A stretch of 64,000 nt of DNA from Sinorhizobium alkalisoli (lineage in GTDB: Bacteria; Pseudomonadota; Alphaproteobacteria; Rhizobiales; Rhizobiaceae), in contig NZ_CP034911.1 of the NCBI RefSeq assembly GCF_008932245.1, forward strand, positions 310,001 through 374,000, read 5' to 3'. The translations under genes and the position numbers were made by a program. The notes below the pieces were generated by a model. The model searched no databases and was not told where the DNA came from. It saw only the letters and a list, made by a program, of their open reading frames with translations. Numbering within the stretch: position 1 is the first letter of the stretch; every line of letters begins with the position of its first letter. This document shows, one piece after another, positions 1 through 9,684 of this stretch.

Positions 1-2
1 CA

Positions 3-119
3 CTCCAGATCGTCGCCCAGAAGCGAGGGATCCCGGACGAACCGGCGCTGATCAAACCAGCCGTCGCTGGCGGCAACGATGTCGAACTGAGATTGAGTGG
101 CATGTTGCGTTGCAGGTGA
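3..119 (+). CDS. 3' end of an unidentified open frame (partial)
   Basis: An open frame enters from the left edge and ends with TGA at 117-119, giving 38 residues that begin LQIVAQKRGIPDEP. I do not recognise the family. It may be the tail of a regulator or transposase cut by the window edge, or simply open by chance. The DNA from here to the first insertion sequence contains a hairpin and a short direct repeat, so it may be the end of another mobile element. Confidence 0.2.
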   Translation, partial: LQIVAQKRGIPDEPALIKPAVAGGNDVELRLSGMLRCR

Positions 120-124
120 AAGGA

Positions 125-148
125 CGCGCTACACTTCGATGTAGCGCG
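125..148. repeat. 9-bp perfect stem-loop
   Basis: The arms CGCGCTACA (125-133) and TGTAGCGCG (140-148) are perfectly complementary around the 6-nt loop CTTCGA. It lies just after the stop of the edge frame, but no T-run follows on either side, so it is not a classical terminator. Confidence 0.5.
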
Positions 149-160
149 AGAACGCAACAG

Positions 161-242
161 CCAAATGACCGTTCACGACGGTTTCGGACGATTGCCTAAA
201 AGGTCATTAGGACCGAAAAAGCAACACTTCCCAAATGACCGT
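161..242. repeat. 12-bp direct repeat CCAAATGACCGT
   Basis: CCAAATGACCGT occurs at 161-172 and again at 231-242, each preceded by GCAACA a few bases upstream. An inverted partial copy (AAAAGGTCATT) lies between them. Doubled short repeats like this occur at the ends of the ISNCY elements here, so this may be the terminus of a further, unseen element. Confidence 0.4.
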
Positions 243-282
243 CCAGTTCCATAAGCTATGTTATGCGATGAAATATTGTAGC

Positions 283-1949
283 CGCAAAGTTAAAGTGTCC
301 TGTTCCTGCAAAGTAAGAATGTCACTCTCCCCGCGTTTTCAATGACGTGGGAGATTGCGGATGGGATTGATTGCGATGAGCGAGCGCGACCTGCAGCGGA
401 TCGAGGTTTTGTCGAAGGTGGTCGACGGCCGCATGACGCTGGTTTCGGCGGCGCATGTCCTGGGCTTGAGCACGCGTCAGGTGCGTCGACTGCTGGAGCG
501 GATCCGGACGGATGGAGCGGCGGCGATCCGGCACAGGGCGATCGGCCGACCGTCGAACAACCGGATTAGCGACGGCGTGCGCGATTACGCCATGGCGATC
601 GTGCGCGAGCGCTATGCCGATTTCGGCCCGACGCTGGCGGCCGAGAAGCTGGCCGAGCGCGATGGGCTGACGGTGTCGCGCGAGACCTTGCGCCAATGGA
701 TGTCGGAGGCCGGCCTGTGGCTGTCGCGCAAGCAGCGCCGGACGTTTCACCAGCCGCGGCTGCGCCGCGAAGCCTATGGCGAGCTGGTGCAGATCGACGG
801 GTCCGAGCATCGCTGGTTCGAGGATCGTGGTGATCCCTGTTCGCTGCTGGTGTTCATCGACGATGCGACCGGCAAGCTGATGCAGTTGCGCTTCGTACGC
901 TCGGAAAGCGCGTTTACGTATTTCGAGGCGCTGGAACTCTATCTGAAGGCGCATGGTGCGCCGGTCGCCTTCTATTCCGACAAGCATTCGGTGTTCCGGG
1001 TGGCGAAGAAGGACGCCAAGGGCGGCCAGGGCATGACCCAGTTCGGGCGTGCGCTGTCAGAGCTAAACATCGAGATTCTTTGCGCAAACTCGAGCCAGGC
1101 GAAGGGCCGGGTCGAGCGGATGAACCGGACGCTGCAGGACCGTTTGATCAAGGATCTGCGCCTGGAGGGCATCTGCGGCATGGACGACGGCAACGCTTTC
1201 CTGCCTCGGTTCATGGAGCGCTATAACCGGCAGTTTGCCATTACCCCTGCCCGACCGGATGATCTGCATCGGCCGATGAATCTCGCGTCGGACCGGCTGA
1301 AGGAGATCCTCTGCAAACGTGAGCAGCGTTATGTCGGTGCCCAGTTGACGTTCTCCTACGAGCGCCAGCGGATCATGCTGGAAGAGACCGAGGTGACGCG
1401 CGGACTGGTCGGCCGCTATGTCGAGACCTACGCTTATGCCGATGGCCGGCTCGATGTGCGCTGGAAGGGGCATTCCCTGTCCTACCGGGTGTTCGACAAG
1501 GACCAGCGCGTGACGCATGCGGCGATCACCGAGAACAAGCGTCTTTCCGATGTGCTGGCCTACATCAAGGACCGTCAGGACCAGCAAGAGAAGCCGGTTG
1601 TGAAGACCAACAGCGAGAAGAATGGCTACAGGCCGCGGGGACGCAGGCCGGGCAAGCGGACGGATTTCATGAACGATCCGGCGGTCGTTGCTCGGCGGCG
1701 GCAAGCGCTCTCTGAGCTCGATGCGGCGGAATGATCCGCCATCGCAAGGTCTCAAAGCTAAAGCCGGTTGGTGCCATTCACCCGCCCCCTCCCTTCCCTT
1801 GCAACCCGGCCCAGCCGGTCCGGTCGGGGGCTTGCCTCAGCGCAAGTGGAGATGCCGAGTGTCGCATTTCTAAATGGCTGAAGACGTATCCAAAGTGACA
1901 TTTTAACTTTGCGCCACGCCGGACATTTCAACCTGGCCGCCACAAATAT
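283..1949 (+). mobile_element. ISNCY-type insertion sequence, copy 1
   Basis: The element consists of one transposase gene between complex inverted ends. The left end carries two tandem similar motifs (GCAAAGTTAAAGTGTCC at 284-300 and GCAAAGTAAGAATGTCAC at 308-325). The right end carries the same two motifs inverted (about 1896-1913 and 1921-1937). The 12-mer AAATATTGTAGC lies at 271-282 and at 1944-1955, which fits a target duplication, although part of it (ACAAATAT) recurs at the right ends of the other copies and may belong to the element. Exact ends are uncertain by a few bases. Confidence 0.8.
361..1734 (+). CDS. ISNCY-family transposase, copy 1
   Basis: A 457-residue DDE transposase. 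Residues 1-140 contain helix-turn-helix segments (LGLSTRQVRRLLERI, then TVSRETLRQWM). The integrase-like core follows, with IDGSEHRWFEDRG, a VFIDDATGKL stretch, FYSDKHSVFR and SSQAKGRVERMNRT supplying the acidic residues. The start at 361 is chosen because GGGAG lies 7 nt upstream and the 457-residue copy at 6415 begins the same way. It is closely related to copy 2, looks intact, and has a basic tail ending RRRQALSELDAAE. Confidence 0.85.
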   Translation: MGLIAMSERDLQRIEVLSKVVDGRMTLVSAAHVLGLSTRQVRRLLERIRTDGAAAIRHRAIGRPSNNRISDGVRDYAMAIVRERYADFGPTLAAEKLAERDGLTVSRETLRQWMSEAGLWLSRKQRRTFHQPRLRREAYGELVQIDGSEHRWFEDRGDPCSLLVFIDDATGKLMQLRFVRSESAFTYFEALELYLKAHGAPVAFYSDKHSVFRVAKKDAKGGQGMTQFGRALSELNIEILCANSSQAKGRVERMNRTLQDRLIKDLRLEGICGMDDGNAFLPRFMERYNRQFAITPARPDDLHRPMNLASDRLKEILCKREQRYVGAQLTFSYERQRIMLEETEVTRGLVGRYVETYAYADGRLDVRWKGHSLSYRVFDKDQRVTHAAITENKRLSDVLAYIKDRQDQQEKPVVKTNSEKNGYRPRGRRPGKRTDFMNDPAVVARRRQALSELDAAE

Positions 1950-2558
1950 TGTAGCGGCATTTTAGAGATGCGACATATGAGCCAGTTAGAGATGCGACGG
2001 TCGTCGCCTCTTGGGATGCTGGTCAAACGTCAACGTTTGGAAGGAAGACTGGCGACGTGAAGCGTGGTTGAGACCATGAGCGTTCGGAGTCGTCATGTCT
2101 TGTTTGATCACCATGTCGCAGAAGGAATTGCATCGTCTTGAACTGATCCAACGGATTCGCGGTGGCAGCCTGACCGTCGTTGAGGCGGCCGCGTTGCTTC
2201 GTCTCAGCCGCAGCCAGATCCACCGGCTATTGCAGGCCTATGACCTGGCCGGCGCCGACGGTCTCGTCTCGAAGAAGCGCGGCCGGCCGAGCAACCGGCG
2301 TCACAGCGAGGATTTCCGCAACTTGGTGCTCGACCTGGTGCGGGAGCATTACCTGGATTTTGGACCAACGTTGGCGGCCGAGAAGCTGCTCGAGCGCCAC
2401 CGGATTGCCGTCAGCAAGGAGACGCTGCGCCAGTGGATGATGGAAGCCGGCATCTGGGTGTCGCGCCGCGAACGCAAGAAGCGGGTCTTCCAGCCGCGCG
2501 GCCGGCGCGATTGCTTCGGCGAACTCATTCAGATCGACGGCTCGCATCATTGGTGGTT

Positions 2559-4039
2559 GTCTAATCGCATTCCATCCGTCAAGCTGATTTGAGCATTCGA
2601 TGTCCTTGCCGGCTTGCGAGATAGGCAACCCGGCTGAACTAATTGAATGAATCTTCCCTCACCGGCCGTGTCCTCTGAGCTATCCAGTGCTGGGAGCAGG
2701 GTTGTCTCCGCGGTCGACAAATGTCGCCGCACAATGGTCTTCGCAGGTGGGATCTTCCTAATGTTCGAGGCGCAGTCTCAACGAGCTGCAGCCACCAGAA
2801 GCGGAATGATCCTGCCCACGTCCGCAGCAGGGACGCTCAGCACAAAGTTAGATGACGCGCTGAGGGATGAAGGCTGAGCGTCGCCTATACGGCGGCGCCA
2901 GCCGATGCGTTGAACACTTCTCCCGTCTTGAGCATGCTGTGCATGATGACCGCGAGTTTCCGGGCAACCGCCACCGCGGAGCGCTTGAAGCCAAGGCGCT
3001 CGCGCAGCTTAAGTCCCCAGCTCTTGAGACTGCTCTCGGTCCTGGCGCTGGTTCTCGTCAAAAGCACTGTCGCCGCTTCATAAAGCAGCCCACGTAAACG
3101 ATTGTCCCCCCTTCGCGAGATATGGCCGTCATAGTCGACCTCGCCTGACTGATATCGCCGCGTTGTCAAGCCGAGCCAGGCGCCAACCGAGCGCGACGTT
3201 CGAAAGTTTTCTGGATCTTCAATTGCCGTAACGTAGGATACCGCCGTGACGGCGCCGATGCCTGGGATTGTCATCAATAGCTTTGTGGCTTGGCTCTCAC
3301 GGGCCACTATAAGCAGCTGGCGACCAAGATTGGCTGCGCGCTTGCGGATATCGTGCCACGCCTCCAAAAGAGGCAAGATAATCTTCGCAAGCTCGACGTT
3401 CCCATCCAAAAGCTTCCGCACATCCCCATCAAAGACCTGCCCCTTCCCTTTCGGGATGATGAGACCGAAGGTCTTCATCAGGCCGCGGATTTGATTGCCA
3501 AGTTGCGTTGACATATTCAGGAGCTGTTCGCGGGCAGCCACCAATGTGCGGGCCAACATAGCGTCAAAAGACTTGACGCGAACCTCTTTGTAAAAGCCTG
3601 CTTCAGCGAGTTGCGCTAAACCATCGGCGTCATTGGCATCGGTTTTGTTGAGCGTCTCGCTCAATACCTTTTGCGCATGCCGCGCTTCAATGCAGATCGC
3701 CGGCACCCCCTCGCTCGTCAGCGCGTGATAGAACCACGTCGACAGCGGTCCCGTTTCGAATACGACCCGCCGCGCGCGCGGAGCTTTTTTGCGGATCATC
3801 TGTGCAAGAAGCTTAGGATCCGAAGGACATTTCCCCCGCCAGATCCGCTTCCCATCTTCCCGGATCGAAATTGCGGTATCTTTCAAAGAAAGATCAAGGC
3901 CAATATATTGGTTCAAGGTTGCCTCCATCCGATGTTTGGGCCCGGTTCCAATCGAGAGCCCGTTTTTCCATCTTATCGGGGGCAACCACCCTCACCAGCC
4001 CAAAATCCAGAGACGGTCGCGCCGCGATTACTCCATGTT
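2559..4039 (-). mobile_element. IS110-family insertion sequence
   Basis: This is the insert inside ISNCY copy 3, about 1.48 kb, defined by rejoining the interrupted transposase frame. The only possible shared bases at the junctions are a TT core, so there is no ordinary target duplication and no obvious terminal inverted repeat, both usual for this family. The transposase is on the minus strand, leaving about 110 bp before it and about 325 bp after it without a gene. Confidence 0.8.
2885..3928 (-). CDS. IS110-family transposase (DEDD recombinase)
   Basis: A protein of 347 residues from the internal Met of MEATLNQYIGLDLS. The N-terminal half is the RuvC-like DEDD domain: YIGLDLSLKDTAIS holds the first Asp, VVFETGP the Glu, and KTDANDADGLAQLAEA the paired Asp residues. 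The C-terminal part is the helix-hairpin-helix region with IPGIGAVTAVSY and a GAWLGLTTRRYQSG stretch containing the expected Ser. A longer start at 3985 is possible but lies in poorly conserved sequence. It appears intact. Members use an element-encoded RNA to choose targets. Confidence 0.9.
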   Translation of the reverse strand: MEATLNQYIGLDLSLKDTAISIREDGKRIWRGKCPSDPKLLAQMIRKKAPRARRVVFETGPLSTWFYHALTSEGVPAICIEARHAQKVLSETLNKTDANDADGLAQLAEAGFYKEVRVKSFDAMLARTLVAAREQLLNMSTQLGNQIRGLMKTFGLIIPKGKGQVFDGDVRKLLDGNVELAKIILPLLEAWHDIRKRAANLGRQLLIVARESQATKLLMTIPGIGAVTAVSYVTAIEDPENFRTSRSVGAWLGLTTRRYQSGEVDYDGHISRRGDNRLRGLLYEAATVLLTRTSARTESSLKSWGLKLRERLGFKRSAVAVARKLAVIMHSMLKTGEVFNASAGAAV

Positions 4040-5229
4040 CGAGAACCGCGGTCCCAAATGCGCCCTGCTCGTCTATATCGACGATGCCACCGGCAAGCTC
4101 TTGCACTTACGCTTTGCGGCCTCGGAGAACACCTTCGACTATCTGCACGCGACGAAGGCCTACTTGCAGCAATGGGGCAAGCCGATCGCCTTCTACAGCG
4201 ACAAGCATGGCATCTTCCGCACCACCCATGCTTCGAAGAAGGACAGAACCAGTGGTCTGACGCAGTTCGGGCGGGCCCTTTATGAGCTCAACATCGACAT
4301 CATCTGTGCCAATACCCCGCAGGCCAAAGGCCGCGTCGAGCGTGCCAACCAGACGCTGCAGGATCGCCTCGTCAAGGAACTGCGGCTGCGCGGCATCGAC
4401 ACGATCGCCGCGGCCAATGCCTATGCGCCGGAGTTCATGGCCGACTTCAATCGTCGCTTCGGCAAGGCGCCGCGCAATCCGAAGGACATGCACCGGCCGT
4501 TTGCCGCGCATGAGAACCTCGATGGCGCCATGTGCCGCAAGGAGATCCGCAAGCTGTCGCAGTCGCTGACGCTGCGCTATGACAAGGTGATGTTCATCCT
4601 CGATCCGACCGACCTCGCCACGTCGCTCGCCGGCAAGAAGGTCATTGTCTGCGACTATCCCGATGGTCGCCTCGAGGTCACCCATGAGGGGACGTCCCTG
4701 CCCTACAGAACCTTCGACACGCTGCGCTCGGTGCACCGGTCCGAGGTGGTTGAGAACAAGCGCCTTGATGACATGCTGGCGCTGGTGGCCGAGATGCAGG
4801 CCGGGCGAGAGCAACAGCGCAGCAAGGGCGGGCCGCGCCGCACCGGCCAGACGGACCATATGTTCGGCATTCCCGATGGCAGCCAAAGCAATGGCTACCA
4901 GAAGCGCGGCACGAAGCCTGGCCGGAAGACGGATTTTACCAAGGATCCGGTGGTCATCGCCCGACGCCAGCAAGCCCTTGCGCAGTTGAAAGCGGCGGAG
5001 TGACCGGGGTGTCAAAGCTAAAGTTTATTTTGCACCTCAAGCCATCCGCCGCCGACCGGGCTGCGCAACCCTGACCAGCTCCACCCGGCCGGCGGCTCGC
5101 GTCTGCGTGCTTTGTAAATATATCAACTTGCAAATGCAGTAGTAATGGATAGGATGTTGTCGCGTTTCTAAGTTGACTACTTTGTCTCATCTTTAAATAG
5201 CTGTGACAAATATTATAGCAGGGGTACAT

Positions 5230-6331
5230 TCTATTTTCAAGTGCGACATGCCAATGATTTCAACGGCTTCACTTTGGAGATTTTGGCATGTCCCGATGCT
5301 ATACGCAGCTTGCTCTCGCCGACCGACGACGCCTACATCAGCTGGTGGCGGCAAATGTTCCCGTCAACGAAATGGCCCGTCAGCTAGGGCGCCATCGTTC
5401 CACGATCTACCGTGAGATCAAGCGCAACACGTTTCGCGATCGTGAACTGCCGGACTACGACGGCTACTACAGCACGGTGGCTCACGATATCTCTAAGGAA
5501 CGGCGACGTCGGCTGAGAAAGCTGCGACGGCACCCGAATTTACGCGCGGAGATCATCAACCAGTTGGAGGCACGCTGGTCTCCGGAGCAGATCGCCGGGC
5601 GCCTGTTGTTGGAGGGGCACAGCCTCGTCCGCGTCTGTAAAGAGACAATCTATCGCTTCATTTACAGCAAGGAAGACTATGGGCTTGGCCTCTATCAGTA
5701 TCTGCCGGAAGCGCGTCGCAAACGTCGCCCACTGCGCTCAAGGAAGCCGCGCGACGGTGTGTTTCCAGCCTCGCACCGCATATCTCAACGCCCTGATTTT
5801 ATTAAAGATAGATCGCGGTTTGGACATTGGGAGGGCGACCTCCTTATTTTTGAACGTCCACTCGGACATGCCAATGTCACGTCCCTCGTCGAGCGCAAGA
5901 GCCGCTACACCGTTCTCATCAAGAATCCAAGCCGGCATTCTCGGCCGATCATGGACAAGATCATCAGAGGTTTTTCGCCTTTGCCGGCATTTGCGCGACA
6001 GAGCTTCACGTTTGATCGCGGTACCGAGTTTGCCGGATTTCGGGCTTTGGAAGAAGGGCTCGGCGCGCATAGCTGGTTTTGCGACCCAAGTGCGCCTTGG
6101 CAAAAAGGAACCGTCGAGAACACCAACAAGCGCGTTCGGCGTTTCCTGCCTGGCTCCACAGATCTGGCAATTGTGTCACAACGCGACCTCACCCAACTCG
6201 CCCGCCATCTCAACGACCAGCCGCGAAGGTGCCTCGGCTACAAGACGCCGGCCGAGGTGTTCATGGCCCATTTGCACGAAGCGGGGTGATCCCCTACCCT
6301 GATCACCGGCAATGATGCACTTGGGTTAGCT
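5230..6331 (+). mobile_element. IS30-family insertion sequence
   Basis: One transposase gene lies between imperfect inverted ends. The left end reads CTATTTTCAAGTGC around 5231-5244, and the reverse complement of the right end reads GCTAACCCAAGTGC (6317-6330). It lies directly between ISNCY copies 3 and 2, about 6 bp from copy 2. Ends are approximate. Confidence 0.7.
5288..6289 (+). CDS. IS30-family transposase
   Basis: 333 residues. The N-terminal helix-turn-helix covers about residues 1-45 (LALADRRRLHQLVAA, then MARQLGRHRSTIYREI). The DDE integrase core covers about 170-320: DRSRFGHWEGDLLIF gives the first Asp, FTFDRGTEF the second, and QKGTVENTNKRVRRFLP the Glu. Length and motif order match IS30-type enzymes. 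The frame is intact and probably functional. Confidence 0.93.
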   Translation: MSRCYTQLALADRRRLHQLVAANVPVNEMARQLGRHRSTIYREIKRNTFRDRELPDYDGYYSTVAHDISKERRRRLRKLRRHPNLRAEIINQLEARWSPEQIAGRLLLEGHSLVRVCKETIYRFIYSKEDYGLGLYQYLPEARRKRRPLRSRKPRDGVFPASHRISQRPDFIKDRSRFGHWEGDLLIFERPLGHANVTSLVERKSRYTVLIKNPSRHSRPIMDKIIRGFSPLPAFARQSFTFDRGTEFAGFRALEEGLGAHSWFCDPSAPWQKGTVENTNKRVRRFLPGSTDLAIVSQRDLTQLARHLNDQPRRCLGYKTPAEVFMAHLHEAG

Positions 6332-6337
6332 TCTCCA

Positions 6338-7966
6338 CGCAAAGTTAAAGTGTCCTGTTTCTGCAAAGTAAGAATGTCACTCTCCCCGCGTTTTAATGAC
6401 GTGGGAGATTACGGATGGGATTGATTGCGATGAGCGAACGCGATCTGCAGCGGATCGAGGTTTTGTCGAAGGTGACCGACGGCCGCATGACGCTGGTGTC
6501 GGCGGCGCATGTCCTGGGCTTGAGCACGCGTCAGGTGCGCCGGCTGTTGGAGCGGATGCGGACGGATGGTGCAGCATCGATCCGGCACAAGGCGATTGGC
6601 CGGCCCTCGAACAATCGGATCAGCGACGGCGTGCGCGATTACGCAGTGACGCTGGTCCGCGAACGCTATGCCGACTTCGGCCCAACGCTGGCGGCCGAGA
6701 AGCTTGCCGAGCGCGATGGATTGCGGGTGTCGCGCGAGACGTTGCGCCGCTGGATGGTCGATGACGGACTTTGGCTGTCGCGCAAGCAGCGCCGGACGTT
6801 TCACCAGCCGCGGCTGCGGCGCGAGGCCTATGGCGAGCTGGTGCAGATCGACGGGTCGGAACATCGCTGGTTCGAAGATCGCGGTGATCCGTGCTCGCTG
6901 CTGGTCTTTGTCGATGATGCGACCGGCAAGTTGATGCAGTTGCGGTTCGTGCGATCGGAAAGCGCATTTACGTATTTCGAGGCGCTGGCGCTCTATCTGA
7001 CGGCGCATGGTGCGCCGGTCGCCTTCTATTCCGACAAGCATTCGGTGTTCCGGGTGGCGAAGAAGGACGCCAAGGGCGGCCAGGGCATGACCCAGTTCGG
7101 GCGTGCACTTTCAGAGCTAAACATCGAGATTCTTTGCGCGAATTCGAGTCAGGCGAAGGGCCGCGTCGAGCGGATGAACCGGACGCTGCAGGATCGGCTG
7201 GTGAAGGAATTGAGACTGGCGGGTATCGACGACATGGAGGCGGGCAATGCGTTTCTGCCGGGCTTCATGGAGCACTACAATGCGCGGTTTTCGGTCGCCC
7301 CTGCGCGGTCCGATGACCTTCACCGGCCGATAAATCTGGCGCCGGATCGGCTCAAAGAGATCCTGTGCAAGCGCGAGCAGCGTTATGTCGGATCGCAGCT
7401 GACGTTTTCGTTCGAGCGCCAGCGGATCATGCTTGAGGAGACCGAGGTGACGCGCGGTTTGGCTGGTCGCTATGTCGAGACCTATGCCTATGCCGATGGC
7501 CACCTTGATGTGCGCTGGAAAGGGCATTCCCTGTCCTACCGGGTGTTCGACAAGGACCAGCGGGTGACGCATGCGGCGATCACCGAGAACAAGCGTCTTT
7601 CCGATGTGCTGGCCTACATCAAGGACCGTCAGGACCAGCAGACGAAGCCGGCCGTGAAGACCAACAGCGAGAGGATCGGTTACAAACCGCGTGGCCGCAA
7701 GCCGGGACGTCGGACTGATTTCACGAACGATCCAGCGGTCATTGCCCGGCGGCGGCAGGCGCTTTCGCGCCTTGATGCGGCGGAATGACCGGCTGCATTC
7801 ATGATCTCAAAGCTAAAGCCGAAGGGTGCCCCTCACCCGCCCCGATCTCACCTTGCAACCCGGCCCAGCCGGTCAGATCGGGGCTGGTCGGCGTGCCGTG
7901 CGGCAGCCTGACGTGACATTTCTACTTTGCGCCACGGCGGACATTTCAACCTGGCCGCCACAAATA
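6338..7966 (+). mobile_element. ISNCY-type insertion sequence, copy 2
   Basis: Same architecture as copy 1, with doubled motifs at the left end (GCAAAGTTAAAGTGTCC from 6339, then GCAAAGTAAGAATGTCAC) and their inverted counterparts on the right (about 7912-7955). The right flank again reads ACAAATAT. No clear target duplication is seen, possibly because the left flank is the IS30 end. Exact ends uncertain. Confidence 0.78.
6415..7788 (+). CDS. ISNCY-family transposase, copy 2
   Basis: 457 residues, nearly the same as copy 1 with scattered substitutions, many of them silent. It has the same helix-turn-helix modules, the same DDE segments (LLVFVDDATGKL, FYSDKHSVFR, SSQAKGRVERMNRT) and the same basic tail. 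GGGAG lies 7 nt before the ATG. It looks intact and could mobilise copy 1 as well. Two near-identical direct copies about 6 kb apart could also recombine and delete everything between them. Confidence 0.88.
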   Translation: MGLIAMSERDLQRIEVLSKVTDGRMTLVSAAHVLGLSTRQVRRLLERMRTDGAASIRHKAIGRPSNNRISDGVRDYAVTLVRERYADFGPTLAAEKLAERDGLRVSRETLRRWMVDDGLWLSRKQRRTFHQPRLRREAYGELVQIDGSEHRWFEDRGDPCSLLVFVDDATGKLMQLRFVRSESAFTYFEALALYLTAHGAPVAFYSDKHSVFRVAKKDAKGGQGMTQFGRALSELNIEILCANSSQAKGRVERMNRTLQDRLVKELRLAGIDDMEAGNAFLPGFMEHYNARFSVAPARSDDLHRPINLAPDRLKEILCKREQRYVGSQLTFSFERQRIMLEETEVTRGLAGRYVETYAYADGHLDVRWKGHSLSYRVFDKDQRVTHAAITENKRLSDVLAYIKDRQDQQTKPAVKTNSERIGYKPRGRKPGRRTDFTNDPAVIARRRQALSRLDAAE

Positions 7967-8120
7967 TGTTATAACGTAACGGATAAACGCATCACCTGCC
8001 CGCGGTTTATGCCGCTTTCCTGCATCGACTGACCGCATAACGGCGAAATCCGTCCAAAGACACCAGATATTCTGCTGCGTCGCAGCAAGGCGTTAGGAGC
8101 CTGGAAAGACAAGATAAGCA

Positions 8121-9672
8121 ATGCAGCGTGACGATCCGCAACCGGCCGTTTCCACGACCCTGGCTCCGCTTCGGAACCGGGCGTTTCGTGCGATCTGGTC
8201 GGCGACGCAGATCTCCAGCCTCGGATGGCTGATCCAGACGACGGCGATCAGCTGGCTGATGGCGACGATCTCGGCCTCCGATCTGATGGTGGCGCTCGTG
8301 CAGGCCTCGTCGACGCTGCCGGCCTTCTTCCTGTCGATCCTTGCCGGCGCCATTGCCGACAGTTTTAGCCGGCGCGGCGTCATGCTCGCCGGACATTTCC
8401 TGATCGCACTGGCATCGATGACCCTGGCGGTCACCGTCGCACTGGGCCTTGTCAGCCCATGGCTGATCCTCGGATTGGGGTTCCTTGCCGGATGCGGCTT
8501 TGCCCTGAACGATCCGGCCTGGCACGCCTCCGTCGGCGACATCCTGGAAAAGCGCGACATCCCCGCGGCGGTCACGCTGATGTCGGTCGGCTACAACATC
8601 GTCCGAAGCACGGGCCCCGCGATTGGCGGCGCGATACTGGCTTTCTTCGGACCCCTTGCCGCTTTCGTCCTGGCGGCGCTCAGCGATCTGGTGCCGCTTG
8701 CCGCGATCTCCCGCTCGAAATGGCGCGTGCGCTCTTCTTCGCTGCCGCGCGAGCGCGTCACCACAGCCGTCCACGACGGATTGCGCTTCACCGCGATGTC
8801 CTCGGAAATCCGGGCGGGCCGATCGTTTACGGCGCGCTGCTGGCGGCGTTCGGCATCGGCGCCTTCAGCGCCGGTCTGAGCAGCAGTCACCTGCGCCGGA
8901 TCGTGCCGCAGGACCGGCTGATCGCCCTTGCCGCGGTTGCCTGTGCCGCATGCTGCTTCCTGCTCCCCCTGACGACATCGGTCCCGGTTGCGGCGCTGGC
9001 GCTCGCCATTGGCGGCGCAGGCTGGCTTTTGACCTGGACCGGCGTCGATGTCGCGATCCAGCTGTCGAGCCCGCGCTGGGTCGTCGGCCGGACTTTGTCG
9101 ATCTATTACGCCCTCTCCTATGGCGGCATGGCGGCCGGCAGCTGGATCTGGGGCTTTATCGCCCAGACCTATTCGCTGACCATGGCATTCCAATGGGCTG
9201 CGGTGGTCCTTATGCTGGTGGCCGCCGCCGCATTCGCGCTGCCGATCGAATTGTGGGACGAAGCCGAGCAGGAAGCTTCGGATTTCGAGCCTCCGGCGCT
9301 GGCACTCGACCTGCAGCCGAGAAGCGGCCCGATCGTCGTGAAGGTCGACTATGTCATCGCCGAACAGGATCACGATGCCTTTCTCGCCTGCATGCGCAAA
9401 CGCCGGCGCATCCAGAGCCAGGCGGGTGCGCGCAACTGGACGCTCCAGCGCAACCTCCTGACCCCCACGCTCTGGACGGAAACGTTCCGGACGCCGACTT
9501 GGACGGATTATCTGCGGTTGAACCACCGCCTGTCTGCCGCCGATCAGGAGCTCGGCGCTGAGCTTGCGGCGCTGCATGACGAACCGCCCCTCGGACCGTG
9601 CTGGCGATCGAGCGCTCGACAACCCCGTCGCGCGCACGCAGCCAGCCGATATCCCGCGTATCGCGGCCGTGA
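8121..9672 (+). pseudogene. MFS exporter (EntS/MFS_3-like) with internal deletion and frameshift
   Basis: The first 230 codons (8121 to about 8811) encode six transmembrane segments of an MFS_3 transporter (LRNRAFRAIWSATQISSLG, then GCGFALNDPAWHASVGDI and GPAIGGAI). The frame then jumps: the second half resumes as GGPIVYGALLAAFGIGAF in another frame at about 8816, without the segment expected between GLRFTAMSSEIR and that motif. It runs to a soluble C-terminal domain of about 110 residues (VDYVIAEQDHDAF, RTPTWTDYLRLNHRL). A second shift near 9594 restores RTVLAIERSTTPSR and a stop at 9670. I read it as a dead gene. Confidence 0.8.
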
Positions 9673-9684
9673 GGAGCAATTGAG

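Larger units (their letters stand above)
2095..5003 (+). pseudogene. ISNCY-family transposase split by an IS110-family insertion
   Basis: The coding sequence runs 2095-2558, is interrupted by 1,481 bp, and resumes at 4040-5003. Joining the parts rebuilds an uninterrupted 475-residue frame: TGG TT from the left plus C at 4040 restores the conserved Trp-Phe-Glu-Asn. The N-terminal part has the helix-turn-helix segments (LRLSRSQIHRLLQ; AVSKETLRQWM). The C-terminal part has the DDE core (LLVYIDDATGKLLH, FYSDKHGIFR, PQAKGRVERANQT). The start at 2095 has GGAG 5 nt upstream. No bases seem lost, so precise excision would restore the gene. Confidence 0.85.
1950..5215 (+). mobile_element. ISNCY-type insertion sequence, copy 3, interrupted by an IS110-family element
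   Basis: This is a more diverged member of the same family. The left end has doubled motifs TTAGAGATGCGAC (about 1963 and 1986), matched inverted on the right around 5160-5208. The 12-mer AAATATTGTAGC precedes it and AAATATTATAGC follows it, one base different, as an aged target duplication would look. The IS110-type element sits inside its transposase gene. Boundaries are approximate. Confidence 0.7.
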
